A stretch of DNA of 64,000 nt. Origin: Gammaproteobacteria bacterium. Lineage in GTDB: Bacteria; Pseudomonadota; Gammaproteobacteria; Pseudomonadales; Azotimanducaceae. Where the stretch lies: positions 62,001-126,000 of the forward strand of contig VXNY01000024.1 in assembly GCA_009840305.1 (NCBI GenBank), given 5' to 3'. The notes beneath the pieces are model-generated. The model was given only the letters and a program-made list of their open reading frames with translations, searched no databases and was not told where the DNA came from. Shown here piece after piece: positions 45,983-55,372 of this stretch (positions are counted from its first letter, which is position 1; each line of letters begins with the position of its first letter). The position numbers and the translations under genes are program-made.

Positions 45983-46702
45983 TCAATCATCTGTAATTTC
46001 GAATGCGACGCAACCGAGATTCCCGTAGTCTGCTACATATGAGCCGGGTGATGCTGGGTGAATACCACCACAGGCTCCTGTGAGCATTAGCGCTTCGTTT
46101 GGAATTGAATATCCTAGTGATCGCGATTCATTTAACATCCAAGCAAGCGACTCCCACGGACCACCTAGGGGTTCGGTGAGATTCGCTTGGTACAGCTTTT
46201 TTCCGTCTCGTTTGAGTTTAACAGAACGACCAACGAAGGATTTCGGAGATTCCACACAAGCTCCCAGAATATAACGGTCTGCTGCGACGTTAGATGCGAT
46301 TAAATTCGGCCCCGTTGTATCGGTTGATATTCGGAAAGCGATGCGAGGCAATTCGATGACTGGGCAAACGGAACTCGGGTTGCCGGATTCATCGAGACAA
46401 ATCCCGATTTCGCACTCTAGAAATCTACCTGGAATGGTCGGAAGTGTTGTACCAGAGAACAGTCGTCCTGATGCAAATAAGCGTCCAAGAATAGGATGAG
46501 GAACTCCAATCGACTCTTGGCTCCCCGCGGACGTTAGGCCTGCTTTGAGTCCTATCATCGAATCGCCTTCAAATTTCGCGACGACTCGATGTTGTATTTC
46601 GTAAGCTTCCGCTATTGTGAGTGACTCTGGAAACTCTGGTAATGTGGATCGAGTTCGTAATGCATCTGCGATCTGTTCGATCAATTCATCCATGATATGC
46701 AC
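45983..46702 (-). CDS. 2-keto-4-pentenoate hydratase-family protein (FAH superfamily)
   Basis: A 239-residue enzyme of the MhpD/XylJ group in the fumarylacetoacetate hydrolase superfamily. Visible are the hydratase-type GLKAGLTSAGSQESIGV (near residues 51-67) and the metal-binding Glu pair in FLECEIG (Glu96, Glu98). These enzymes add water to 2-hydroxypenta-2,4-dienoates or decarboxylate oxalocrotonate in aromatic meta-cleavage. The neighbouring homogentisate pathway does not need such a step, so this protein may take over a fumarylacetoacetate-like reaction or act in another pathway. It converges with hmgA (32 bp apart). Met4 is an alternative start. Confidence 0.8.
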   Translation of the reverse strand: MHIMDELIEQIADALRTRSTLPEFPESLTIAEAYEIQHRVVAKFEGDSMIGLKAGLTSAGSQESIGVPHPILGRLFASGRLFSGTTLPTIPGRFLECEIGICLDESGNPSSVCPVIELPRIAFRISTDTTGPNLIASNVAADRYILGACVESPKSFVGRSVKLKRDGKKLYQANLTEPLGGPWESLAWMLNESRSLGYSIPNEALMLTGACGGIHPASPGSYVADYGNLGCVAFEITDD

Positions 46703-47067
46703 CGTCCTTCAGCAGCGTTGATTAACGAGGATTATGCGTAAGAGATAAAGATGTGAGTGAAATAGAACTGACTAGCATAGCCTTTGTGCTACCCAGAGTC
46801 TCTTTAAAGGTACAATAAAAACTCAAACAGAAGACTAACACAATATACAACACGTGATTCAGCTGTTCGCGGCTTCAAACGTTCCGATTTGAAATTTATT
46901 CAGCGTACTGTATCTATCGTAATTCACTCATAAACCTAGTATTTACTCGTTGCTAGTAATCGACTAATCTTTTCAAGGACACTACGATCTTTCGTCGAAT
47001 TAGACAAATTTTTCTATACCCTTTTCGAAAGGTAAAGGACTTCTTTAATTCTCGACAATTCAAGCAG
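46703..47067. other. intergenic region, nothing called
   Basis: 365 bp between the divergent hydratase gene and the small membrane protein. From 46960 to 47067 the frame of the small membrane protein stays open and reads as plausible basic peptide (RRIRQIFLYPFRKVKDFF), but contains no ATG, GTG or TTG, so it is not annotated as coding. No RNA gene or repeat seen. Confidence 0.5.
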
Positions 47068-47334
47068 ATGATTCTTAAGTTTTTGAACGTTGGTAGCCGC
47101 TTACCGGTGGTCCCAAGACTGATCGTTCGTCTTACGCTGGGTATTGTTTTCATGATAGGGGGACTGTTGTGGTTTTTACCTGTTTTGGGACTATGGATGT
47201 TGCCTTTAGGCATTTTGATGATAGGAATGTGCATACCCTACTTCTACAGGAGGATTCGTGTTTGGATGAGAAAACTAAGAAATGAAATCCGTGCCGCAGA
47301 ACGAAGTGAAGTAGATTCCAAACCGTCTCGTTAG
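47068..47334 (+). CDS. small two-helix membrane protein
   Basis: An 88-residue protein with two hydrophobic segments, about residues 18-34 and 37-56, joined by LPVLGLWMLPLG, and a basic C-terminal tail. Short proteins with a FLPVLGFWMLPLG-like turn are widespread in proteobacteria but have no known function; I rely on that resemblance and on the clear membrane pattern. There is no good ribosome binding site. It stands 131 bp ahead of the acyl-CoA synthetase gene. Confidence 0.65.
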   Translation: MILKFLNVGSRLPVVPRLIVRLTLGIVFMIGGLLWFLPVLGLWMLPLGILMIGMCIPYFYRRIRVWMRKLRNEIRAAERSEVDSKPSR

Positions 47335-47465
47335 TGTGCGAGGTTAGCAAACCGAACTACCTAATTTTTCGGTCAAAACATTGACTTGTCCCTGTTCAAG
47401 TATTTTTAATCCACACACATTACTGTCCCTTATCATTTACTGTTCAATGTATCACGGTACGCATT

Positions 47466-49268
47466 ATGAGTTTATCTGATTTCTTTTCTGTCATCAAAGA
47501 CGTTCCCACACTCTTAGCTCTAAAGAAGGGGTTAAAACCTCGTCCCGGGAATGTGAAGGACAGCGTGGGTTTGCAATTCAGTGAAACAGCGAAGACCTAT
47601 CGAGCACAAACTGCTATCCTTTTCGAAGGCAAGTCTGTTAGCTGGGGGGAGTGCAACAAGTTAGCAAATCGATATGCTCACGCACTCCAAGACTTAGGCG
47701 TAGTTAGAGGCGACGCGGTTAGCATTGTCATGCAAAATCGCATTGAGTTCCTCGCGCTGGTCGTAGCAATTAACAAACTAGGGGCGATCGCCGGACTCAT
47801 CAATACCAACCTTCGTGCCACACCGCTTCAACACTGTATAGTTACAACTGACTCCAAAGTTTGTGTATTCGGTACTGAACTCAGTAATGCTATCGAAGAA
47901 GTACGCGAAAACGTAAACCTAACTTCTGATCAACTTTTAGCAGTACCGGACAGAGACGACACAACCCCCGAGTGGGCAACGGACTTTCAGCAATTGAGTA
48001 CGGACAAGAGTGAAGACGATCCATCTTCCCAGTTCGAATCCACCTTAGCAGAAACGGCATTCTATGTTTTCACTTCAGGTACGACGGGATTACCGAAAGC
48101 CGCCGTCGTCTCGAATCGTAGATTTCTTCAGTTGGGTCGGTTAGCAACTATAGCCGGATTACGTTGCAAGGTTGGAGACCGAATTTACCTCTGTCTCCCA
48201 CTCTACCATAGCACAGGTTTAGTGGTAGGATTTTCTGCTGCTCTTTGCTCCGGGGCAGCAATGTTTATTCGTCGAAGGTTTTCAGCGCGAAGCTTTTTGA
48301 AGGACGTCAGAGAACACCATGTCACCCACATGATTTACGTGGGTGAATTATTGCGGTACCTTCATAACATCCCACGGCAGTCAACCGACTCGGATAACCC
48401 TCTACACACCATTATGGGAAATGGGCTTCGACCTGATATCTGGGACGACTTCAAACAACGTTTCGGCATAACGCGAATCACGGAGTTCTATAGTGCGAGT
48501 GAAGGAAATTTTGCGTTTGCCAACATTATGAACAAAGACCGAACGGTAGGGCTTACTGCCGCAAAAGTAGCTTTGGTCAAATACGATGTGGAAAACGATG
48601 AGATCGTGAAGGATGAAAACGATCGGTGCATTGAAGTTGCACCGGGGGAACCTGGTCTTTGCTTGGGTCATATCAATCCAAGTGCGAAATTTGAGGGATA
48701 CACAGATCCTGAGGCGACCAAGAAAAAGATATTAGAGAACGTATTTGAGGACGGCGACCAATGGTTTAACTCCGGCGACCTTTTAAAGACTATCGACGTC
48801 GGCTTCGCGTTGGGCTATACCCACTTTCAGTTCGTAGACAGGATTGGCGATACTTATCGCTGGAGATCGGAAAATGTCTCTACAAACGAAGTAGCAGAGA
48901 TTTTGAACGGGTTTGAGCAAGTAGCAGTGAGTAATGTTTATGGAGTCAAAGTCCCAGGTACAGAGGGTCGCGCAGGCATGGTCGCGATCAGTCTTAACGA
49001 AGGCATTGACCAACTCGATACTATTGCATTCTCTAAATATGTAGCACAAAATCTCCCGCACTTTGCTCGGCCGGTGTTTGTACGCATACAAATGAACGTG
49101 GAAACTACAAGTACGTTTAAAGTTGTTAAAAAAGAACTCCGCTCCGATGGGTACGACATTGACAAAATTTCGGATCCTGTCTATGTTCTGAAAAAAGGCT
49201 CAGTCTCTTATGAACGTCTGGACAAGGACTTCTTAGAATCGATTCAACAAGGAACCGCAAAGTTCTAG
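47466..49268 (+). CDS. long/very-long-chain fatty acyl-CoA synthetase
   Basis: A 600-residue adenylate-forming enzyme of the FATP/FadD6 type, which activates fatty acids to acyl-CoA. The AMP-binding motif TSGTTGLPK lies at residues 203-211 and continues AAVVSNRRF as in FATP/ACSVL proteins. The FATP-type signature is seen as FVDRIGDTYRWRSENVSTNEVA, and the catalytic lysine region is STFKVVKKELRSDGYD. Its length fits FATP-like enzymes rather than classical 560-residue FadD. It converges with the acyltransferase gene with only 9 bp between stops. Chain-length preference and whether bile acids or sterols are substrates cannot be told. Confidence 0.92.
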   Translation: MSLSDFFSVIKDVPTLLALKKGLKPRPGNVKDSVGLQFSETAKTYRAQTAILFEGKSVSWGECNKLANRYAHALQDLGVVRGDAVSIVMQNRIEFLALVVAINKLGAIAGLINTNLRATPLQHCIVTTDSKVCVFGTELSNAIEEVRENVNLTSDQLLAVPDRDDTTPEWATDFQQLSTDKSEDDPSSQFESTLAETAFYVFTSGTTGLPKAAVVSNRRFLQLGRLATIAGLRCKVGDRIYLCLPLYHSTGLVVGFSAALCSGAAMFIRRRFSARSFLKDVREHHVTHMIYVGELLRYLHNIPRQSTDSDNPLHTIMGNGLRPDIWDDFKQRFGITRITEFYSASEGNFAFANIMNKDRTVGLTAAKVALVKYDVENDEIVKDENDRCIEVAPGEPGLCLGHINPSAKFEGYTDPEATKKKILENVFEDGDQWFNSGDLLKTIDVGFALGYTHFQFVDRIGDTYRWRSENVSTNEVAEILNGFEQVAVSNVYGVKVPGTEGRAGMVAISLNEGIDQLDTIAFSKYVAQNLPHFARPVFVRIQMNVETTSTFKVVKKELRSDGYDIDKISDPVYVLKKGSVSYERLDKDFLESIQQGTAKF

Positions 49269-49277
49269 CGCGTCTAG

Positions 49278-50192
49278 CTAGCTCTTCCGATAGACATCTC
49301 GATCAGGTACGCGACGGAATCGTTTGTACTCCCATTGATACTGCGCGGGGTCTCGTTGTACGACTCGCGCCACCTCATCATTTAGAGCTTGTGCCGCGAC
49401 TTCGACGTCCTTGGCCTTCACATCTGATGCCGCCGATTCCACTTGTATGCGAAATCCTTTCGGTACTCTTTGAATGGTGAACAATACTATTGATACGTTC
49501 ACACGTCGCGCAAGTGCGTGTACCAAAGCCGTTGTTTGCGCTTTGACTCCCATAAATTCGACTAAAACATGACTGCCGCGAGTGGGGACTTGATCTGGCA
49601 GTACTAGTACCACTTGTCCGTCTTTTAACGCTTGTATTAACGTCCGCAATCCGGTACCGGATACAGGAACCAGATTAAATCCAAATCTTGAACGCGCTTT
49701 TTGGACTCGTGCCGCGAAATTTCCTAAACGTCGGCTATCAAATAACGCGGTGGTTGGAAATCGAGCACCAAGAGCTAAGGTGGTGTATTCCCAGTTACCC
49801 CAATGTGGGCACACCGCGATGACAGCCCCTTCTCTGAGTTTCTCTCTCAACAGATCTTCCCCTTGATATTCAACGAACAGTTGCTCTAAAGCAGTTGGTC
49901 GCCAATACCAAAGAGGTGCGATCTCTAGGGCTGCGCGGCTCGTCTCGATCAGAGATTTGCGAGCTAGAGCCTTGAGCTCTTGAGGACTCCTTTCAGGATA
50001 ACACAGTTCTAAATTAATGCGAGTCGTTCGTTTGGAGCGACCGTTCAAGAAATACACAAGATTTCCGTACAGCCATCCAAGTACTCGCAGAGCTCTTAAA
50101 GGAAATAATGCAAGAATACGTAAAGTGAGTTCAAAGCACTTTAGTTTGATTCGACTGAAAAAGCGCACCTGTGAGGTTGCCATTTGTTCCAC
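49278..50192 (-). CDS. lysophospholipid/lipid A acyltransferase (LpxL/HtrB family)
   Basis: A 304-residue inner-membrane acyltransferase. The catalytic HX4E motif is His130-Glu135 in CPHWGNWEY, and the following VLPDQVPTRGSH segment is the family acceptor motif. The N-terminus is amphipathic and hydrophobic (near residues 24-50). Members add secondary acyl chains to lipid A or related lipids; HX4D/E variants of this kind also include aminoacyl-lipid and phosphatidylinositol-mannoside acyltransferases, so the acceptor is uncertain. It points to a Gram-negative envelope, together with the TonB receptor. It is transcribed away from the lytic transglycosylase upstream, 91 bp from that gene's end. 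Confidence 0.88.
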   Translation of the reverse strand: MEQMATSQVRFFSRIKLKCFELTLRILALFPLRALRVLGWLYGNLVYFLNGRSKRTTRINLELCYPERSPQELKALARKSLIETSRAALEIAPLWYWRPTALEQLFVEYQGEDLLREKLREGAVIAVCPHWGNWEYTTLALGARFPTTALFDSRRLGNFAARVQKARSRFGFNLVPVSGTGLRTLIQALKDGQVVLVLPDQVPTRGSHVLVEFMGVKAQTTALVHALARRVNVSIVLFTIQRVPKGFRIQVESAASDVKAKDVEVAAQALNDEVARVVQRDPAQYQWEYKRFRRVPDRDVYRKS

Positions 50193-50283
50193 TACGATCC
50201 GCGAGACAAACGACTAGTTTAATGACACCGCACGCGACAGTGCGAATCAAAAATAGAGTGCGAGTTGTGGAGAGGGTTATGTG

Positions 50284-50949
50284 CTAAACATTGAACGCGA
50301 ACACTTCTTTAAATTGTTCTACCGTTCGTTCATAGCGTTCAACTGATGGAAAAATCTTTCCTGCTTTCACTCGAGGAAATCCCATGTTATAAGAGCGTAT
50401 TGCACAACTCTCGTCCCAACATTGTTCCAGTAGATGAGACAATATGCGCGCACCACACTCGATGTTCTCTTGTGGAACACTGAGATCCAAGGGAGCGCAA
50501 AACTCTTCCCAATATTTGGGCATGATTTGCGCGGGACCGATGGCACCTTTATGTGATACCGCGTCTTTCCGAAACGAACTCTCGGTGGCAACGATACTAG
50601 TGAGTAATACTTCGTCAATACCGTGCTTGTCTGCGGATTGAACAATCCAATTCGCAAACTCATTTGCTTCATTTTGGGGTATCGGAAAATGAGAAGAAAT
50701 CTTAACTTCCAACGATCCCACAAGGTCTGGCTTTTCCCGTTCCTGAAAGACAGCAGAAATTGCAGTCTCTATGTCTGGAGAACTGACGTTGGTCCCCAAC
50801 TCTTCCTCCATGAACGCAACCGCCATCGTGTCATTTTTTGGTTGGATCACAAGTAGACTAACTAGTCCTGCTATGCACAAGCATGCACATATTAGTAAGA
50901 CTCGGGCTCCCCAACGACCAGTCTGAGCTATATTGTTCGTTTCTTGCAT
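50284..50949 (-). CDS. membrane-anchored lytic transglycosylase (SLT domain)
   Basis: Cleaves the peptidoglycan glycan strand with formation of 1,6-anhydro ends. An N-terminal membrane segment lies near residues 15-35. The SLT domain starts near residue 99 and contains the catalytic glutamate in VATESSF (Glu123), then GAIGPAQIMPKYW (residues 135-147) and SYNMGFPRVKAG. At 221 residues it is a short family 1 enzyme. The SLT fold is complete, so it should be active in the periplasm. It has no operon partner; the acyltransferase gene follows 91 bp downstream on the same strand. Confidence 0.9.
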   Translation of the reverse strand: MQETNNIAQTGRWGARVLLICACLCIAGLVSLLVIQPKNDTMAVAFMEEELGTNVSSPDIETAISAVFQEREKPDLVGSLEVKISSHFPIPQNEANEFANWIVQSADKHGIDEVLLTSIVATESSFRKDAVSHKGAIGPAQIMPKYWEEFCAPLDLSVPQENIECGARILSHLLEQCWDESCAIRSYNMGFPRVKAGKIFPSVERYERTVEQFKEVFAFNV

Positions 50950-51100
50950 AAATGATCAACAGTCTTGATGATATCAGGTCTAATGACCAACAACATTCAA
51001 AAAAGTTCCACGAAATTTTACAAAAAGTGAAGGAATAATGGAGAAATTATGGAGGTTCAGCTAATAGAGATCCTCCCTAAATTCGTGAAGGCTCGAAGAA

Positions 51101-52111
51101 TTAGGCGAGTTTACTAAGTTTCTTGCGTATGGCGTAGTAGTCTTGCGGGGTGAGTTTCTTGCTGTAGATCGAAGTTCGGTCAGCGAAGTCACCAAATTTT
51201 GTATGCAACCGAGTCGCTACGTGTTGTGGTTCGGCAACCACCGCGAAGTGGTTTAAGTACTCATCGCTAAAGAGTTCCCCCATCTCGACCCACTTTCCTT
51301 GTTTGGAGAGGGTGTTTAACTGTTCCTGCAAATTTCCCAAGTCCACGCTGTCCAAAACCTGTTTATAAGCCGGTGTAGAGGCATAAAAAGCAAGTTGCTG
51401 CTTCACCGCAAGCTTTTCGGAAGCAATTTCTTTCTCACTATGACCTGTTGCGATTAATGGTTGTACTGAAATCTCAAACTGATCTCGACTACGTCCTGAA
51501 ATCTCAAATCCTCGTTCCAAAGCAGGAAACGTAACGGTTCGTAGATACTCGAGCGTGGTGAAGGGATGTACGATCAAGCCGTCTGCTACTTCTGCTGCAA
51601 CTTGTGTCATCAGAGGTCCAACTGCGGCCAAAAAGACTCTAGGTGCGCCATATTCCAAATTCTCTGGTGTAAAAAACGGCGTCATCAAAGAGTGGCGGTA
51701 AAACTCACCCCTAAACGCGAGTCTTTCCTGCTCGTACCACGCGCACCAAATCGCTCGTAACGCAAGTATGAATTCTCTCATTCGCGCAGCTGGTCTAGAC
51801 CAAGGCATGGAGAAACGCTTAGTGATATGAGGTTGAATCTGTGATCCAAGCCCTAAAATAAACCGCCCATTCGCGGCGTAGTTCAAATCATGAGCAATGT
51901 AAGCAAGGCTCATGGGAGTACGAGCAAACGCGACAGCAATACTGGTGATCAAGTCTACCCGAGTCGTCGATTGTGCGGCTGTTGCTAATGGTAAAAAAGG
52001 ATCGTGATTCGTTTCTGCGGTAACGATTCCAGCAAAACCACCCGTTTCAATCTTTCGCGCCAGCTGACCTACCTGCTTCAAGTCATGGGGAATTGGGACA
52101 TCTACTTTCAC
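51101..52111 (-). CDS. LLM-class, probably F420-dependent oxidoreductase
   Basis: A 336-residue luciferase-like monooxygenase family protein close to the TIGR03617 (MSMEG_2256-type) group, which contains F420-using enzymes. Characteristic are the N-terminal MKVDVPIPHDLKQVGQLARKIE, GIVTAETNHDPFLPLA, TSIAVAFARTPMSLAY and NGRFILGLGSQI. Together with the F420 operon 45 kb away, it gives this organism a likely F420 consumer, but the substrate is unknown; flavin use instead of F420 cannot be excluded. It starts 17 bp after the histidine phosphatase gene and is likely co-transcribed with it. Confidence 0.88.
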   Translation of the reverse strand: MKVDVPIPHDLKQVGQLARKIETGGFAGIVTAETNHDPFLPLATAAQSTTRVDLITSIAVAFARTPMSLAYIAHDLNYAANGRFILGLGSQIQPHITKRFSMPWSRPAARMREFILALRAIWCAWYEQERLAFRGEFYRHSLMTPFFTPENLEYGAPRVFLAAVGPLMTQVAAEVADGLIVHPFTTLEYLRTVTFPALERGFEISGRSRDQFEISVQPLIATGHSEKEIASEKLAVKQQLAFYASTPAYKQVLDSVDLGNLQEQLNTLSKQGKWVEMGELFSDEYLNHFAVVAEPQHVATRLHTKFGDFADRTSIYSKKLTPQDYYAIRKKLSKLA

Positions 52112-52128
52112 GATAGTTCAAAAGATTC

Positions 52129-52800
52129 CTAGTTCGCTAATCCGGGGAAGTACAGCCCATCAAGTGGACCTTCACCGTTAACAAAGTGACTAACGCTCAC
52201 GTCTGCTCCAGTAATTTCGATGCGATATACAACATCATTACCGGTGCTGAACGGAGGGTCGGTGGCTATCGATATACCTAGCAAAGACATGATCAACACG
52301 CGGGTCACCGCGCCGTGGCTGAGTATGGCGTAACAATGATCGGAATTCGATTCACCTTCAAGTATACGACGACGGATAATCTGTAAACGTGCGAGTAATT
52401 CACTTCGACTCTCTCCCCTAGGTGGTTTGAATTGGGCTAGATTGTCCTTCCTCTGTTTGAGGTGTTCCGCATAGAGTTTTTTAACTTGGTCGTATTTTCT
52501 TCCTTCCCACTCACCTGCACCTAGCTCGACTAGGCAATTCTCGAATTTGACCGATATAGGAACTTTCTGCTGAATGTAGCTCAAGGTTTCTCGAACGCGA
52601 CCAAGTGGAGAAGCATACATGTGTTTGATGTCAAATTTTTCCATCAACGCCGCATGTCGCATAGCTTGTTGTCGCCCACGCGCAGTCAGCGGAGAGTCTT
52701 TCATACCCTGGTACCGACCTTCCGTGTTCCAAACTGTTTCTCCGTGTCGAAACAGATAGACTCTCCTTGTGGTCATGGAACGTGTGTTATTTATCATCAA
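52129..52800 (-). CDS. histidine phosphatase family protein
   Basis: A 223-residue phosphoglycerate mutase-like protein. The catalytic RHGE (Arg18, His19, Gly20, Glu21) is followed by TVWNTEGRYQGMKDSPLTARGRQQA, and the second histidine appears in ILSHGAVTRV. The pattern fits broad phosphatases such as CobC- or PhoE-like proteins better than glycolytic mutases; the substrate is unknown. It is the first gene of a probable two-gene unit with the LLM oxidoreductase. The preferred start may be Met9 rather than the first ATG, because the family begins close to RRVYLFRHGE. Confidence 0.9.
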   Translation of the reverse strand: MMINNTRSMTTRRVYLFRHGETVWNTEGRYQGMKDSPLTARGRQQAMRHAALMEKFDIKHMYASPLGRVRETLSYIQQKVPISVKFENCLVELGAGEWEGRKYDQVKKLYAEHLKQRKDNLAQFKPPRGESRSELLARLQIIRRRILEGESNSDHCYAILSHGAVTRVLIMSLLGISIATDPPFSTGNDVVYRIEITGADVSVSHFVNGEGPLDGLYFPGLAN

Positions 52801-53018
52801 ATTTGTTACTAAGCGATTCTACAAGCTGTTTGGAAATTTTTCGTTGTCCCAAGAACGTACTTATCTCATTTTCGGTCCCATACTAGTTTAGTGAAATGAT
52901 TGAGGAAGAAACGACTTGAAAGGTTTTCGAAAATCGAGCCAAACGGAAACACAACAATCATTTACTCGTTTCATAGAATTTCACTCATGACCGATCTAGG
53001 CAGACAACAAGAGAGCGT

Positions 53019-54239
53019 ATGAGTTTTCTCGACGAGGTTGAATTTCGACCAATTAAAACAAGCGAACGACGTGAGTTTTTTAATTTAGAAAGGTACGTCT
53101 TCGCCGACGAGCGACAGTTGACCGAAGAAGACGAAGCTGCAGATCCATTGCGACCGGAAATGACTACGGTCGCCTTTCACAATGGGCGCATCATTGCTAC
53201 CTCTGGTGGTTTCCCCTTTCGACTAAAACTGAACGGCAACACGATTCGAGCGGATGGAGTCACATCAGTAGGTACAGATCCACAATTTCGCCGTCGAGGG
53301 CTCGTCCGACGCATGATGACGATCCGTTTTGAACAAGCCTATGAAAACAACGTGGCTGCGTCTATTCTCTGGGCGACGCTGGGTGCAATCTACCAACGGT
53401 TTGGATACGGACTCGCTTCATCGGCCTTTAAATGCAAGTTCGATCCTCGATTTTGTGAGTTTCAATTTGACGAACCGGAAGTTGGTTCTTGTGTGCGCTC
53501 CGATCGAAATTCGTCCGTTCCAATACTCAAAGACTTATACGAACAGTGCATCGCAGATGCAAACCTACAAATCCACCGACACGACGTGTTTTGGCAACGA
53601 GCATACTTGGACAAAAAGTGTAAATTACACGTTGCCATTCACTACGATGAAAAAGGAGTGGCAGACGGTTTTGTCTCTTATCGGTTATCGGAGTCCAGAG
53701 ATAAGATTCCCGGACCAAACCAGAAGATCTTTGTTCGTGACTTTTTTGCGCTCAATCGAGGTGCATACCGCGGTTTGTGGAACTATATTCGAAGTCACGA
53801 TTTGGTAGTATCTGTTGAAATGTGGGCACCGATAGATGATCCAGCTTTTCTGATGTTGTTGGAACCTCGACAGTTACATGCTAGTTGGGCTGAAGGTTTG
53901 TGGTTGCGAGCCGTAAATATAAAACAACTAACTGGCAGTCGCCCGTACCCCTGCCAAGCAAATGTCGTGTTTGAAATTCCCGAAGACCGAGAGTGTCCAT
54001 GGAATGTCGGTACTTATCTGCTCGAAACGGATGGTAAGAACAATTCTGTGACGACGACAAAACAGAGTGCGGACTTTCGTATCGACATTAACGGATTTGC
54101 TACACTGTTGACTGGTCAAAACAACCTTACTGAGCTCGAAGCTTGTGGACGGGCTGCGATTCTCAACCGTAATCGGGAAAGCGAACTCAATCAACTATTC
54201 GCTACAAAAAGCAAACCATTTTGTAACGACGGGTTCTAA
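53019..54239 (+). CDS. Eis-like GNAT N-acetyltransferase
   Basis: A 406-residue protein with the layout of Eis acetyltransferases: an N-terminal GNAT domain with the acetyl-CoA motif VTSVGTDPQFRRRGLVRRMM (near residues 80-99), a second GNAT-like domain, and a C-terminal SCP2-like domain ending near residue 400. Such enzymes acetylate amines such as aminoglycosides or peptides; here the substrate is unknown. It converges with the HDAC-like gene, with 26 bp between the stops, which suggests an acetylation/deacetylation neighbourhood by coincidence or by function. The 218-bp upstream region holds its promoter and that of the divergent phosphatase gene. Confidence 0.88.
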   Translation: MSFLDEVEFRPIKTSERREFFNLERYVFADERQLTEEDEAADPLRPEMTTVAFHNGRIIATSGGFPFRLKLNGNTIRADGVTSVGTDPQFRRRGLVRRMMTIRFEQAYENNVAASILWATLGAIYQRFGYGLASSAFKCKFDPRFCEFQFDEPEVGSCVRSDRNSSVPILKDLYEQCIADANLQIHRHDVFWQRAYLDKKCKLHVAIHYDEKGVADGFVSYRLSESRDKIPGPNQKIFVRDFFALNRGAYRGLWNYIRSHDLVVSVEMWAPIDDPAFLMLLEPRQLHASWAEGLWLRAVNIKQLTGSRPYPCQANVVFEIPEDRECPWNVGTYLLETDGKNNSVTTTKQSADFRIDINGFATLLTGQNNLTELEACGRAAILNRNRESELNQLFATKSKPFCNDGF

Positions 54240-54265
54240 CGCAAACTCTCCTAGTATGTTACCAC

Positions 54266-55174
54266 TTAAAGCAGTGCCTCTAAGTGAATCTTCGCTGATC
54301 TCGCAAGAGCATTTAACTCATACCCACCTTCCAACGTTGAGACCACCCGGCCACCAGCAAACTGCTTACTGAGATCCACAATTAAGTTAGTGATCCAGCG
54401 ATAGTCGTCGTCTACTAGACTGAGTCCCGCAAACGGATCCTCCTGATGAGCGTCAAAGCCAGCTGACACCAAGAACAGCTCAGGTTTGTGTTTCTCAATA
54501 GCGGAAATCCAGTCGCGCTCAATCGCCAATCGAAAGTCTCGGCTTCCGGTACCTTCCGGTAATGGGGTATTGACGATATTGGAACGCTCGATCTCTTGCA
54601 AGCGATATGGATAACAGGGATATTGAAAACTTGAACAGACCAAGACTTCCGGCCTTTCTGCAAAAATTTCTACTGTTCCGTTTCCGTGGTGTACGTCGAA
54701 ATCTAGCACTGCGACGCGATTGACTCGGTCAAGCGCGTAGTCTGCCGCGACTGCGATACTGTTGAACAAACAGAAACCCATGAGGTGGTCTGTTTCCGCG
54801 TGATGACCTGGGGGACGAACCACACAAAACGACCGAGGGTGAACATCCTGTAGTGCTAAGTCAACCGCGGTGGTAGTCGCGCCTGCGGCGCGCCGTGCCG
54901 CACTGAGAGTAGTCGGTCCCATCGCTGTATCGATATCAAGGCGCACTAAACCTTGCTCTGGCGACAACTGCTTTAGGTTTGCAACATATGCTTCGGTGTG
55001 CACACGGGTTAAATGTTCGTACGCGACAAGATCCGGAGTGAGTGTCGCGACCTCCTGTAGCAATCCGGTTTCGTTTAAGTGTTGCAAGATTGAATGAATT
55101 CTTGCACTCGATTCGGGATGGCGGCGCGGTACTTCGTGCGCGATACAGTCTTCGTGAGTTAGCAGTGCAGTCAA
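54266..55174 (-). CDS. class II histone deacetylase-like amidohydrolase
   Basis: A 302-residue zinc amidohydrolase of the acetoin-utilisation/acetylpolyamine deacetylase type. The catalytic histidines are His124-His125 in RPPGHHAETD. The zinc ligands are Asp160 and His162 in LDFDVHHGNG, and Asp241 in SAGFDAHQEDPF. The final LEGGYEL supplies the loop Tyr of class II enzymes. All key residues are present, so activity is likely; probable substrates are acetylated polyamines or small acetylated amines rather than histones. It is divergent from the opp operon by about 200 bp. Confidence 0.92.
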   Translation of the reverse strand: MTALLTHEDCIAHEVPRRHPESSARIHSILQHLNETGLLQEVATLTPDLVAYEHLTRVHTEAYVANLKQLSPEQGLVRLDIDTAMGPTTLSAARRAAGATTTAVDLALQDVHPRSFCVVRPPGHHAETDHLMGFCLFNSIAVAADYALDRVNRVAVLDFDVHHGNGTVEIFAERPEVLVCSSFQYPCYPYRLQEIERSNIVNTPLPEGTGSRDFRLAIERDWISAIEKHKPELFLVSAGFDAHQEDPFAGLSLVDDDYRWITNLIVDLSKQFAGGRVVSTLEGGYELNALARSAKIHLEALL

Positions 55175-55372
55175 AAATCTGTTCCCTTATTTCGCAAATT
55201 AATTTCAAAACGTAGAATTATCATACATCTGGTGATGCTACGACGATTTGTCGAATTACTTGCAATAACAGTCGAAGCTAAGCGATGATAAATAGCAGTG
55301 GTTTTCCTCGTACCCAATCCGTACGTGTTATTTCCACGCAACACTTGGAACGATGCATAGTGGAGTGTTAAA

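Noticed and set aside
45971-45991. GATGAT/ATCATC hairpin between hmgA and the hydratase gene
   Set aside because: Six AT-rich pairs with a 9-base loop, overlapping a stop codon and lacking a T-run; too weak to call a terminator.
46953-47234. 93-codon antisense frame over the small membrane protein
   Set aside because: Basic sequence with no domain or ribosome binding site; the + frame has a clear two-helix membrane pattern.
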